Both the position numbers and the translations under genes were made by a program. The notes beneath the pieces were generated by a model. That model did not search any database and had not been told where the DNA came from. It saw only the letters and a program-made list of their open reading frames with translations. 64,000 nt of DNA from the NCBI GenBank assembly GCA_017558105.1, contig JAFYWI010000011.1:62001-126000 (forward strand). The letters are read 5' to 3'. Source of the DNA: Clostridia bacterium (GTDB taxonomy: Bacteria > Bacillota > Clostridia > Christensenellales > Borkfalkiaceae). Positions 36,827 through 45,298 of the stretch are shown one piece after another (positions within the stretch are counted from its first letter, which is position 1; every line of letters begins with the position of its first letter).

Positions 36827-37552
36827 TTAGTTAGCCCCCTTAATAATTTCTATAAAAGCATCTTCTAAAGTGGTTTTATTGGTTTTTTCTTTTAACTCTT
36901 TACAAGTACCAACGGCAACTAAAACCCCGTTTTTCATAATGCCAATTTTATCTGCAAGTTTTTCTGCTTCTTCCATATAATGAGTTGTTAAAACTATTGT
37001 CATTTTGCCTTTTAACTCTAAAATATTTTGCCATAACTCGCTTCTACTAATTACGTCTAAACCTAAAGTAGGCTCGTCTAAAAACAAAATTTTAGGGTTA
37101 GATATAAGCGAAAGGGCAATACTTAACCTTCTTTTATACCCGCCCGAAAGTTTGCTTGCTTTTTTATTAGCAACCTCTTTTAATGCAAATTTTTCTAACA
37201 ATTCGTTAACTTTTTTAACCCTTTCTTCTTTGTTAAAGTTGTAAATTCCACACACGAAATTAAGGTTTTCTAACACAGTTAAATTGTTTGCAATAGCCGT
37301 TTCTTGTGGGGAAACACCAATAATTTCTTTAACCTTTTTGCTTTCAGTTAAAATGCTGTTTTCAAGCAAATATGCGTTGCCATTTGTTGGTTTTGTTAAA
37401 CAACATAAACATCTAATAGTAGTAGTTTTACCAGCGCCGTTAATGCCAAGCAGGGCAAATAAAGTGCCTTCTTCAATAGTTAAATTAAGGTTATTAACGG
37501 CAACAACGTCTTTATATTTTTTTGTTAAATTTTCTATTTTTATTGCTTGCAT
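36827..37552 (-). CDS. ABC exporter ATP-binding protein
   Basis: 241-residue ABC ATPase. Walker A GINGAGKTTT (about 35-44), Q-loop GVSPQETAI, signature LSGGYKRRLSIAL, Walker B ILFLDEPTLGLD and H-loop TTHYMEEAE are all intact. It pairs with the permease that follows and overlaps neither neighbour (3-base gap to the AbrB-like gene). Confidence 0.94.
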   Translation of the reverse strand: MQAIKIENLTKKYKDVVAVNNLNLTIEEGTLFALLGINGAGKTTTIRCLCCLTKPTNGNAYLLENSILTESKKVKEIIGVSPQETAIANNLTVLENLNFVCGIYNFNKEERVKKVNELLEKFALKEVANKKASKLSGGYKRRLSIALSLISNPKILFLDEPTLGLDVISRSELWQNILELKGKMTIVLTTHYMEEAEKLADKIGIMKNGVLVAVGTCKELKEKTNKTTLEDAFIEIIKGAN

Positions 37553-37555
37553 AAA

Positions 37556-37762
37556 TTAATTATCTTCCTTTTCAAAAACAATGTGGCTAAAATTATTTAA
37601 CGCGCTTTTAGGTGGTATGGCAATGCCTCTTTTTTCGTCGCCAAGTAAAATTAACGTGTCGCCCGGTTTAATGTTAAAAACTTCTCTTGCTTGTTTTGGT
37701 ATTACAATTTGCCCCTTTTCGCCAACGGTTACAGTCCAAGCGAATTTTCCGTTAAGTTCCAT
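37556..37762 (-). CDS. AbrB/SpoVT-type transition-state regulator
   Basis: 68-residue swapped-hairpin DNA-binding protein. The motif TVGEKGQIVIPKQAREVFNIKPGDTLIL is the AbrB/MazE/SpoVT fold (written as TVGEKGQIVIP, KQAREVF and IKPGDTLIL). It is the first gene of the ABC exporter operon, so it is likely its own regulator. TAAGGAG precedes the ATG. Confidence 0.9.
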   Translation of the reverse strand: MELNGKFAWTVTVGEKGQIVIPKQAREVFNIKPGDTLILLGDEKRGIAIPPKSALNNFSHIVFEKEDN

Positions 37763-37806
37763 AAATAATTCTCCTTATAGTATAAAAAGTAAGTTTTGTT
37801 ATACAA

Positions 37807-37835
37807 ATCATACCACAAAAAACCAACTATGTCAA
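37807..37835 (-). promoter_or_regulatory. Promoter of the AbrB-ABC operon
   Basis: On the minus strand, perfect TTGACA (37835-37830), 17-bp spacer and TATGAT (37812-37807). A GTATAA...TTATAC inverted repeat (37780-37804) lies just downstream and may be an operator. Confidence 0.75.
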
Positions 37836-37861
37836 TTAAAAATAATATTCAATTAAACAAA

Positions 37862-37883
37862 AAAGGTGGTTAAAAAACCACCT
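37862..37883 (-). terminator. Terminator of the Lys-rich membrane protein gene
   Basis: Perfect 9-bp stem (37862-37870 with 37875-37883), 4-base loop. On the minus strand it ends in a T-run. It touches the stop codon of the gene. Confidence 0.85.
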
Positions 37884-38752
37884 TAAATTTTAGAAATATC
37901 TATTTTATCATCTACCTTGTCTTTGCCTTTTTTATCTTCTTTTTTATCCTTTTTTTCTTTTACTTTTTTATCTTCTTTTTTTGGTTTATCTTCTTTTAGT
38001 TCTTGCTTTTTATCTTTAGGCTTTTCGGTAGGTTTTTCCTTGTCTTTTTTATCTTCTTTCTTATCTGCTTTTTTATTGTCTAACTTGTCTTTTTCTTTGT
38101 CTTCCTTTTTATCTTCTTTTTTGTCTAATTCTTTCTTGTCTTCAGGGAGTTTTTTGTCGTAGAAAATTTGTTCTAAATCTTTATATTGTTGTTTGGTTAG
38201 TTTATAAGGTTTAGCAAAGAACTTAAATTGTCTTTCAATAAAAATGCCGTTAAGTAGTGCAAAGCCAAAAGCAAATATTAAACCAGAATTAGTAATTGCT
38301 AAATTAATATCTGCACCACCAAAAATTAAACCTGCAACGCCTACCATATAAAAAAGCCAAGCAATAAAAGTAAAGATAATTAAAACGGCTAAAATTATGC
38401 TAATAGTTCTAAAAACAATTCTTAAATATCTGTTTCTAAAAATCATAAGAAAAATAGCAAATAAAACATCTAGTAATAGGGTGCAGTAGAAAATTAGTAG
38501 CGAATAAGATAGTATAAAGTAAGTAGGTACCATTAAGCCTTCGCCAAGCAAAACGCCAATGCCGTCTTTAGCAATAACTGCAAAGTAGTTATAAATAGTT
38601 CCATCGCCAATTACAGGTAGTAGTTGGTAAGTAAACACAAGTTCACCACTAACGGCAAACGGAACAAATAACGTTATAGCGAATATAACGATAGACCAAA
38701 TTAGTGCACCAATGCAAGATGGAATAGAAACGTAAAACCAATTTTTATTCAT
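37883..38752 (-). CDS. Membrane protein with long Lys/Asp/Glu-rich tail
   Basis: 289-residue protein. The first 190 residues contain four to five transmembrane helices, with an extracytoplasmic loop after the first. The last 90 residues are almost only K, D and E, in degenerate DKKEDKKE-type repeats with two Pro-containing spots (KPTEKPKDKK). This tail should be cytoplasmic and extended. Similar charged tails occur in bacterial membrane proteins of unknown role. No family recognised. It shares the general architecture of the protein at 19952. Confidence 0.72.
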   Translation of the reverse strand: MNKNWFYVSIPSCIGALIWSIVIFAITLFVPFAVSGELVFTYQLLPVIGDGTIYNYFAVIAKDGIGVLLGEGLMVPTYFILSYSLLIFYCTLLLDVLFAIFLMIFRNRYLRIVFRTISIILAVLIIFTFIAWLFYMVGVAGLIFGGADINLAITNSGLIFAFGFALLNGIFIERQFKFFAKPYKLTKQQYKDLEQIFYDKKLPEDKKELDKKEDKKEDKEKDKLDNKKADKKEDKKDKEKPTEKPKDKKQELKEDKPKKEDKKVKEKKDKKEDKKGKDKVDDKIDISKI

Positions 38753-38762
38753 AATAATACCT

Positions 38763-39434
38763 TTATTTAAAAACCTTTCTAATAGTTAAAGTGTTCATAA
38801 CCCTTTCAATAATAGCAGGGAAATGCCCGCAAACGTACATTAAATTTTCATAAAATTCGTTTGAAGGGTTGCCGTAGATATCAGTTACCCCTTTAATCAT
38901 AACGAAAGGAACTTTATTAGCAGTACAAACTTCACCAATAGCGCCACCTTCCATATCTCTTAAAGAACAGCCTAATTTTTTAATTAAATCAATATCTTTC
39001 GGGTCAAACGAAAACCTATCTGCCGTAGCAAGATTACATTTTTTCAAAAAATTAATATCTTTTGCATGGGCGTTAAAATAAATTCCGTTATAATCTTGTA
39101 AATAACCAACGGGAACAGGGTCTATGCTAGATAAATCAAAGTCGAATTGGCAACATTTTTCAATAATCATAAAATCTGCCACTTTAATAGAATTATCTAT
39201 GCCACCAGCCGTACCGAAATTTAATATGTATTTAGGGTTAAATTTATCTATTAAGCATTGAGTAGCCATACCAGCGTTAACCTTTCCAATGCCCGAAATA
39301 ACTGCAACAACATCTTCACCGAAAAGAGTACCGGTATAACCTTCTTTTCCGCAAATGGTAATAGGTTTTCTGTTAATAATATTGTCGAAAACAAACTTGC
39401 TTTCCTTTTCCATTGCAACAACTATGCCAACCAT
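38763..39434 (-). CDS. mtnN: MTA/SAH nucleosidase-like protein
   Basis: Nucleosidase releasing adenine from S-adenosylhomocysteine and methylthioadenosine. The 223-residue protein starts MVGIVVAMEKE, and has SGIGKVNAGM, NFGTAGG and the DMEGGAIGEVC motif with the catalytic Glu. KGVTDIYG carries the acidic residue near the adenine. The ATG at 39434 has AGGTGA in front. The frame is open 19 codons further, but that extension overlaps the promoter. It is divergent from other MtnN in the middle, so a related nucleoside substrate is possible. Confidence 0.8.
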   Translation of the reverse strand: MVGIVVAMEKESKFVFDNIINRKPITICGKEGYTGTLFGEDVVAVISGIGKVNAGMATQCLIDKFNPKYILNFGTAGGIDNSIKVADFMIIEKCCQFDFDLSSIDPVPVGYLQDYNGIYFNAHAKDINFLKKCNLATADRFSFDPKDIDLIKKLGCSLRDMEGGAIGEVCTANKVPFVMIKGVTDIYGNPSNEFYENLMYVCGHFPAIIERVMNTLTIRKVFK

Positions 39435-39462
39435 AAAATCACCTAAAAAAATCTTTTTTTTA

Positions 39463-39491
39463 ATTTTATCATACTGAAATATTTTTGTCAA
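39463..39491 (-). promoter_or_regulatory. Promoter of the mtnN-like gene
   Basis: Minus strand: TTGACA (39491-39486), 17-bp spacer, TAAAAT (39468-39463). It overlaps the extended reading frame and so supports the later ATG at 39434. Confidence 0.75.
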
Positions 39492-39589
39492 TATACCGAA
39501 ATCATAACGAAATAGAATATAAAACCGACATAATTTTATATAAAAATAATTAAAAACTTGGTATATTTATTAATAATATTAATAAAACA

Positions 39590-39618
39590 TTTACAATTTT
39601 TTTAAATTGTGCTATACT
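39590..39618 (+). promoter_or_regulatory. Promoter of the pncB operon
   Basis: TTTACA (39590-39595), 17-bp spacer, TATACT (39613-39618), 45 bases before pncB. It supports the later pncB start. Confidence 0.7.
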
Positions 39619-39663
39619 TTATTAAAAGTTTTAAATAAAAGTTATACTTTAAGGAAGACGGAA

Positions 39664-41109
39664 ATGGAAAAAAGAAATTTAACACTTTTAACAGACTTAT
39701 ATCAATTAACAATGATGAACGGCTATTTTAGGTATGGCAAACAAGAAGAAGTTGCCGTATTCGACGTGTTTTTTAGGCAAAACGGAATGATAACTTATTC
39801 TTTAGCCTGTGGCTTAGAACAAGTTGTAGATTACGTGTTGAACTTAAAATTTGGCGAAGAAGAAATTTCTTACTTAAGGTCATTAAACGTTTTTAATGAA
39901 GAATTTTTAAATTACTTAAAAGATTTTAAATTTACGGGAGATATATACGCCGTTCCAGAAGGCACGGTTGTGTTCCCGGGTGAACCAATATTAACGGTAA
40001 AAGCGCCAATAATACAAGCGCAATTAATAGAAACGGCAATTCTAAACATAATGAATTTCCAAACGTTAATAGCATCTAAGTCGGCAAAAATAAATTACGC
40101 CGCTAAGGGCGATACCATTATGGAATTCGGCTTAAGAAGAGCGCAAGCCCCAGATGCAGGTATTTATGGTGCAAGGGCAGCAGTTATAGGTGGTTGCGCA
40201 TCAACTTCTAACGTTTTGGCTGGCAAATTGTTCGATATTCCAGTTTCAGGCACACACGCTCATAGTTGGGTAATGAATTTCAAAGACGAATACACTGCCT
40301 TTATGGAATATGCAAAAACTTACCCAGATAACACTTTGTTGTTAGTAGACACCTTCGATACCTTAAAAAGTGGTGTTCCAAACGCAATAAAAGTATTTAA
40401 TTGGCTAAAAGAAAATGGCCATAAACCAAGGGGAATTAGGTTAGACTCTGGCGACTTAGCGTATCTATCTAAAAAAGCAAGAAAAATGTTAGACGATGCA
40501 GGGTTTGAAGATACAATTATTTGTGCTTCTGGCGATTTAGATGAAAAATCAATAGACTCTCTAAAACACCAAGGCGCAAAAATTAACACTTGGGGCGTAG
40601 GCACAAAACTAATTACTAGTGCAGATATGCCTGCGTTAGGTGGTGTATATAAACTTTCTGCAGTTTTCCAAGATGGCAAAGAAATTCCAAAAATAAAGGT
40701 TTCAGATAACGTTGCAAAAATAACCAACCCAGGCTTTAAGAATATTTATAGGGTATACGATAAGGCTACTGGTAAAGCCGAAGCAGACTGCATTTATTTA
40801 AGAAGCGAAAAGCCTGTAAACGAAAAAGAACCATTAATTTTAACTCACCCAATAGAAAGGTGGAAGAAAATTATATTTACCAATTACGAAATTAAAAGTT
40901 TACAAAAAGATATTATTAAAGATGGTAAATTAGTTTATAAAATGCCAACTCTAAAAGAAATTAAAGCGTATGCAAAGCAAGAACTTGAAAGTTTTTGGGA
41001 TGAATATAAAAGGTTAGATAGTCCACACTTATTCAAAGTAGATTTAAGTGATGAACTATACGAACTAAAAAGAAGAATGTTAACGGAAATTAGGGGCGAA
41101 AACAACTAA
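39664..41109 (+). CDS. pncB: Nicotinate phosphoribosyltransferase
   Basis: Makes nicotinate mononucleotide from nicotinate and PRPP in NAD salvage. The ATG at 39664 has AAGGAAG before it. The frame is open 19 codons upstream into the promoter. The 481-residue protein begins LTLLTDLYQLTMMNGYF and has FGLRRAQAPDAG, SGTHAHSWVM with the probable phosphorylated His, RLDSGDLAYLS and NTWGVGTKL. It opens an operon running to plsY. Confidence 0.96.
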   Translation: MEKRNLTLLTDLYQLTMMNGYFRYGKQEEVAVFDVFFRQNGMITYSLACGLEQVVDYVLNLKFGEEEISYLRSLNVFNEEFLNYLKDFKFTGDIYAVPEGTVVFPGEPILTVKAPIIQAQLIETAILNIMNFQTLIASKSAKINYAAKGDTIMEFGLRRAQAPDAGIYGARAAVIGGCASTSNVLAGKLFDIPVSGTHAHSWVMNFKDEYTAFMEYAKTYPDNTLLLVDTFDTLKSGVPNAIKVFNWLKENGHKPRGIRLDSGDLAYLSKKARKMLDDAGFEDTIICASGDLDEKSIDSLKHQGAKINTWGVGTKLITSADMPALGGVYKLSAVFQDGKEIPKIKVSDNVAKITNPGFKNIYRVYDKATGKAEADCIYLRSEKPVNEKEPLILTHPIERWKKIIFTNYEIKSLQKDIIKDGKLVYKMPTLKEIKAYAKQELESFWDEYKRLDSPHLFKVDLSDELYELKRRMLTEIRGENN

Positions 41110-41123
41110 TTTAGGGGTAGTAA

Positions 41124-41717
41124 GTGGAATTAACTAAAAGAAAATACCACAAAAAACAGGTAGAAGAAATTTTAACTACAATAAAAAGCGAGTATGAAAG
41201 CCAAATTCTAGAAAACAAGCAAACTATAGAAGAATTAAAAGCAGAAAACGAAAAGTTAAAGGCTCGTTTGCTTTCTTTTGAAGAAAAAGAAAAAAGTATT
41301 GTAGAAGCCGTTAATACGGCGCAAAAAAAGGCAGAAGAAATTGTTGCTTCTGCTAATCTTCACTATGCAATGGAAATAGAAAGGCTAAAAAACTTTTCTT
41401 CTAAATGGAAAGAATATTTTAATTACATAGCCGAAAAATACCCGTATTATCCTGCGCTTACGCAAGCAAGAGAAATTTCTTCTAAATTAAAAGAAATATT
41501 AAAACAAAAAGAAGAAACGGCAATTAACGAGTTAGAAAATTTACTACCAAACAACAATAAAAAAACAGACCAAAAAGCGCCTTTCGACCCTAAAAAGAAA
41601 ATAGAAGAATACGTTAACTCAACTGAAAACGGGTTCGATTTAGATAAAGTGTTAAACCCAGGCGAACTACATTTGGAGGATTTATGCAAGGAATTAGGAC
41701 TAATGGACGAAGAGTAA
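41124..41717 (+). CDS. DivIVA-like coiled-coil protein
   Basis: 197-residue protein starting at GTG. Residues 10-110 form a continuous coiled coil (KQVEEILTTIKSEYESQI, EELKAENEKLKARLL, AQKKAEEIV) with the KKAEEIVASA pattern typical of DivIVA/GpsB-type C-terminal coils. The usual DivIVA N-terminal lipid-binding domain is not clear. An acidic tail ends LCKELGLMDEE. It overlaps lspA by 34 bases. Probable envelope or septum-associated scaffold; inference. Confidence 0.62.
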   Translation: MELTKRKYHKKQVEEILTTIKSEYESQILENKQTIEELKAENEKLKARLLSFEEKEKSIVEAVNTAQKKAEEIVASANLHYAMEIERLKNFSSKWKEYFNYIAEKYPYYPALTQAREISSKLKEILKQKEETAINELENLLPNNNKKTDQKAPFDPKKKIEEYVNSTENGFDLDKVLNPGELHLEDLCKELGLMDEE

Positions 41718-42229
41718 AATTTAACGTTTGGCATTTAATTTTAGCCCTTTCGCTTGTATTAGTAGACCAATTAACCAAAGTTATATTTAGGAACTTAAGT
41801 TTAAATCATGGTTGGCAATCTACTTGCATAATACAAGACTTTTTCTATTTTGATTACACTTTTAACACGGGCGCAGCATTTAGTTTTTTAAGTGATGCAC
41901 CTTGGGCGCAAACCTTTTTTAAGGTGCTAACCATTGTAGCCTTAATAGGTTTTTATGCTTATTACGTAGTTTTATCTAACGGCAAAAATTACGTTGGAAG
42001 AATTGCAATGCTACTAATTATTTGTGGCGCAATGGGCAATTTAATAGATAGGTTTGCCTATAACGGAGTTGTAGATTTTATTAGTTTTATATTCTGGGGC
42101 AACCCTTTTGCAATATTTAATTTAGCAGATAGTTATTTAACCATAGGGGTAATTTTAATAATAATACATTTGTTGTTTTTAGATAAAAACGCAGTTTTTA
42201 AGGGTGAAAAAGTTGAAAAAAACAATTAA
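41684..42229 (+). CDS. lspA: Lipoprotein signal peptidase
   Basis: Aspartyl protease that removes the signal peptide from prolipoproteins in the membrane. The 181-residue protein has four transmembrane helices and the motifs VDQLTK, FNTGAAFSFL, GNLIDRF.YNGVVDFI and FNLADSYL, with two catalytic Asp. GGAGG lies 5 bases before the ATG at 41684 inside the DivIVA-like gene. It overlaps rluD by up to 26 bases. Confidence 0.95.
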   Translation: MQGIRTNGRRVKFNVWHLILALSLVLVDQLTKVIFRNLSLNHGWQSTCIIQDFFYFDYTFNTGAAFSFLSDAPWAQTFFKVLTIVALIGFYAYYVVLSNGKNYVGRIAMLLIICGAMGNLIDRFAYNGVVDFISFIFWGNPFAIFNLADSYLTIGVILIIIHLLFLDKNAVFKGEKVEKNN

Positions 42230-43118
42230 CGTTACCGAAAACTTTAACGGCATTAGAATAGATACTTTTTTAAAAGAAAATACCGATTTAACCCGTTCGC
42301 ACCTAAAAAAACTTTGCGATGAAGGTTGTGTTTACCTTTGTGGCAAACAAGTAAAAGCAAATAAATGTGTAAAAACGGGCGAAGTTGTAGAAGTAGAAAT
42401 TCCCGAAATAAAACCACTAAATATTGAAGCGGAAAATATTCCGTTAAAAATAGTTTACCAAGACGAAGATATTGCCGTAATAGATAAACCACAGGGTATG
42501 ACGGTGCACGCGGGCAACGGCAACACGGAAAGCACTTTGGTAAACGCGCTATTATATCATTTAGATAATCTTTCGGGTATAAACGGGGTAATAAGGCCGG
42601 GCATAGTTCACAGAATAGATAAAAACACTTCTGGGCTATTAGTAGTTGCTAAAAACGATAAGGCGCATTTATTTTTAGCCAAGCAGTTAGAAGATAAAAC
42701 TTGCAACAGAACTTATATTGCTTTAGTAGAAGGCGTTATAAAAGAAGAAGACGGGCATATAGAAACTTTTATTGGCAGAAGCGAAAAAGATAGAAAAAAA
42801 ATGGCAGTTGTAAAACAAGGCAAACTTGCCATTACCGACTATAAGGTGTTAACTCGGTACGAAAATTACACTCTTTGCGAATTTAAGTTAAAAACGGGTA
42901 GAACTCATCAAATAAGGGTTCACGCAAAATATATTTCTCACCCAATAGTTGGCGATAAAGAGTATGGGTATAAAACGCAAAAATTTAAATTAGAAGGGCA
43001 ACTTTTACACGCCCATAAATTAGAGTTTATTCACCCAAAAACAAAAGAATTGGTTAGTTTTACTAGTGAACTACCTAAACATTTTGAAAACGTATTAAAA
43101 AAACTAAAAGAGATTTAA
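42204..43118 (+). CDS. rluD: Ribosomal large-subunit pseudouridine synthase, RluD family
   Basis: Converts uridines to pseudouridine in 23S rRNA. The product has an N-terminal S4 RNA-binding domain (GIRIDTFLKENTDLTRSHLKKL) and the catalytic motif VHRIDKNTSGLLVVAKN, with the active Asp. KTGRTHQIRVHAKYISHP and VGDKEYGY follow. The start is uncertain: GTG at 42204 (304 residues), or TTG at 42213, which is placed 5-6 bases after AAGGGTG. I give the longer form. It is often annotated RluD/RsuA-like; the exact target site cannot be told. Confidence 0.9.
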   Translation: MKKLKKTINVTENFNGIRIDTFLKENTDLTRSHLKKLCDEGCVYLCGKQVKANKCVKTGEVVEVEIPEIKPLNIEAENIPLKIVYQDEDIAVIDKPQGMTVHAGNGNTESTLVNALLYHLDNLSGINGVIRPGIVHRIDKNTSGLLVVAKNDKAHLFLAKQLEDKTCNRTYIALVEGVIKEEDGHIETFIGRSEKDRKKMAVVKQGKLAITDYKVLTRYENYTLCEFKLKTGRTHQIRVHAKYISHPIVGDKEYGYKTQKFKLEGQLLHAHKLEFIHPKTKELVSFTSELPKHFENVLKKLKEI

Positions 43119-43143
43119 GAATTAAAAATAAGGAAAAAGAAAA

Positions 43144-44460
43144 ATGGCAAAACCTTTAGTGGCAATAGTAGGAAGACCAAACGTAGGAAAATCTACTTTT
43201 TTTAATAAAGTAGTAGGCAAAAAATTATCTATTGTAGAAAATATACCAGGCGTTACGAGAGATAGGCTTTATGCAGATGCAGAGTGGTGTGGGCATCACT
43301 TTACCTTGGTAGATACAGGTGGTTTAGAACTAAAATCTACCGATGAAATGTGGCATCATATTAAAAAACAAGCAGAAATTGCAATAGAAACGGCAGACGT
43401 AATTATATTTTTTACCGACTCTAAAATGGGCTTAAATGGTGGCGATGAAGACGTAGCGCTAAAACTACGTAAATCTGGCAAACCCGTTGTTTTAGCCGTT
43501 AATAAATTAGACGAATATAAACCAGAAAAATTATACGACTTTTATAGTTTAGGTTTAGGCGAGCCTTTTGGCATATCTTCAGAACACGGCTTAGGCATTG
43601 GCGACTTGTTAGATGAAGTAGTTTCTTTAATAGATAGTGCAAAAGAAGCCGAAGAAGATAATAGTATAAAAATTGCCGTAGTTGGCAAACCTAATGCTGG
43701 AAAGAGTAGTTTATGTAATAAACTTTTAGGCTACGATAGAACTATTGTTTCTAATATAGCCGGCACTACGAGAGACGCTATAGACACTAAATTTATTTTT
43801 GAAGACCAAGAATTCACCCTAATAGATACTGCGGGTATTAGAAAGAAAAAAGCCGTTGAAGAAGATTTAGAATATTATAGTGTTTTGCGTGCTTTAGGTG
43901 CAATTAGGCGTGCAGATATATGTATAGTAATGGTAGATGCAAAAGAAGGCTTAACCGAACAAGACGTTAAAATTTGTGGCTACGTTCACGACCAAGGTAA
44001 ACCTTGCATTATTGCAATGAATAAATGGGATTTAGTTGAAAAAGATACTAACACTGCAAGCCAATACGACGTAAAGATTAAAGAAGACTTAAAGTTTATG
44101 GATTATATTAAAACCATTTACGTTTCTGCTTTAACTGGTCAAAGAACAGACAAAATATTAAAACAATGTATAAGCATTTTAGAAAATGCTAACAGAAGAA
44201 TACCAACAGGTCAACTTAACGATTTAATTTTAGATTGCGTTAGGGTTAGCGAACCACCAAGTGTAAACGGCAAAAGGTTAAAAATAACCTATGCTACGCA
44301 AGTTTCAGTAGCGCCACCAACCTTCGTGTTGTTCGTAAACGAAAGTGCGCTAATGCACTTCTCTTACAAAAGATATATAGAAAATTGCATAAGGCGTGCC
44401 TACGATTTTACAGGTACACCTATAAGAATTGCCGTAAGGGAAAAGGAAGAAGATGAGTAA
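43144..44460 (+). CDS. der: Ribosome biogenesis GTPase Der (EngA)
   Basis: Essential double GTPase for 50S assembly. 438 residues with two G domains: GRPNVGKST (8-16), DTGGLE and NKLD in the first, and GKPNAGKSS, DTAGIRKK and NKWD in the second. A C-terminal KH-like domain follows (about 350-438). AAGGAAAAAG precedes the ATG. It overlaps plsY by 8 bases. Confidence 0.98.
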   Translation: MAKPLVAIVGRPNVGKSTFFNKVVGKKLSIVENIPGVTRDRLYADAEWCGHHFTLVDTGGLELKSTDEMWHHIKKQAEIAIETADVIIFFTDSKMGLNGGDEDVALKLRKSGKPVVLAVNKLDEYKPEKLYDFYSLGLGEPFGISSEHGLGIGDLLDEVVSLIDSAKEAEEDNSIKIAVVGKPNAGKSSLCNKLLGYDRTIVSNIAGTTRDAIDTKFIFEDQEFTLIDTAGIRKKKAVEEDLEYYSVLRALGAIRRADICIVMVDAKEGLTEQDVKICGYVHDQGKPCIIAMNKWDLVEKDTNTASQYDVKIKEDLKFMDYIKTIYVSALTGQRTDKILKQCISILENANRRIPTGQLNDLILDCVRVSEPPSVNGKRLKITYATQVSVAPPTFVLFVNESALMHFSYKRYIENCIRRAYDFTGTPIRIAVREKEEDE

Positions 44461-45226
44461 TATTACTTTGTTAATAATTTTAGGCGTAGCAAGTTATTTT
44501 TTTGGCAACATAAACTGGGCGCTATTAATTTCTAAACTAAAAAAAGGCGACATACGAAAAATGGGTAGTGGAAACCCAGGTACGCTTAATATGAGTAGGA
44601 ATTTCGGGCTTAAAATTGGGCTTTTAACCTTCTTTTTAGACGTTTCTAAAGGGGTTATTCCAACACTCGTTGCCTACCTTGTTTTAGTAGGCAGGGGCTA
44701 CGTAGACGGCACTGAATTCCAACTTTTTGAACTTGGAATATATCTATGTGGTTTTTTGGCTGTTATGGGGCATATATATCCGGTAGTATTAAAGTTTAAG
44801 GGTGGCAAGGGAATAGCAACCACCATTGGCGTACTAATAGTAATAGAATCAGTTCACGGTATAAGTTGGGCAAGCGTACTAATTATGAGCCTAGTTTGCG
44901 CAGTAGTTTTTATTTATTTTACAGAATTTGGCGCAATGGGCTCTTTTATAGCAATAACTCCGCCCGCAATAGCAGGTGGAATAAGGCTATATATATATTA
45001 TGGTACTAAACAAGGGTTAGAATCTATATTATATTTAATATGTTGTATGCTAATATTCTTAATATGTTTTTTCACTTGGTTTGCACACAGAAAGAACATA
45101 GATAGAATGTTAAAGGGTGAAGAACATCCAACTTCCATTAAACAAATGGTAATAAAAAACAAGGCAAAAAAACAGCAACAACAACTTGAACAAACCAACA
45201 AGGAAGAAAGTTCAAACAAAAAATAA
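44453..45226 (+). CDS. plsY: Glycerol-3-phosphate acyltransferase PlsY
   Basis: Membrane acyltransferase using acyl-phosphate made by PlsX to acylate glycerol-3-phosphate. The product is 257 residues with five hydrophobic segments, GSGNPGTLNMSRNFG (motif 1), KFKGGKGIATTIG (motif 2) and a third motif near FAHRKNI. The Lys/Gln-rich tail (KAKKQQQQLEQTNKEE) is longer than in most family members. gpsA, often next in Clostridia, is missing and spoIVA follows. Confidence 0.94.
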   Translation: MSNITLLIILGVASYFFGNINWALLISKLKKGDIRKMGSGNPGTLNMSRNFGLKIGLLTFFLDVSKGVIPTLVAYLVLVGRGYVDGTEFQLFELGIYLCGFLAVMGHIYPVVLKFKGGKGIATTIGVLIVIESVHGISWASVLIMSLVCAVVFIYFTEFGAMGSFIAITPPAIAGGIRLYIYYGTKQGLESILYLICCMLIFLICFFTWFAHRKNIDRMLKGEEHPTSIKQMVIKNKAKKQQQQLEQTNKEESSNKK

Positions 45227-45244
45227 CAAAAAAATAAAAAGTTT

Positions 45245-45273
45245 TCATATTGCAAATAAACCTTTCATATATT
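45245..45273 (+). promoter_or_regulatory. Sigma-E-like promoter of spoIVA
   Basis: TCATATT (45245-45251) matches the sigma-E -35 consensus KMATATT. After 14 bp comes CATATATT (45266-45273), close to the -10 consensus CATACAMT. spoIVA is a known sigma-E gene in Bacillus, so motif and biology agree. Confidence 0.75.
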
Positions 45274-45298
45274 ACTTGTGTATATGGGAGGTTTTTTT

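Noticed and set aside
37917..38162. Forward-strand ORF rich in Ser, Leu and Phe opposite the Lys-rich tail
   Set aside because: It is only the antisense of KKED repeats, lacks a ribosome binding site, and has no family likeness.
38763..39491. Longer start for the mtnN-like gene at 39491
   Set aside because: The added 19 residues cover a TTGACA/TAAAAT promoter. ATG 39434 has a ribosome binding site and begins the family motif.
39607..39664. N-terminal extension of pncB
   Set aside because: It overlaps the promoter and is not family-like. ATG 39664 has AAGGAAG upstream.
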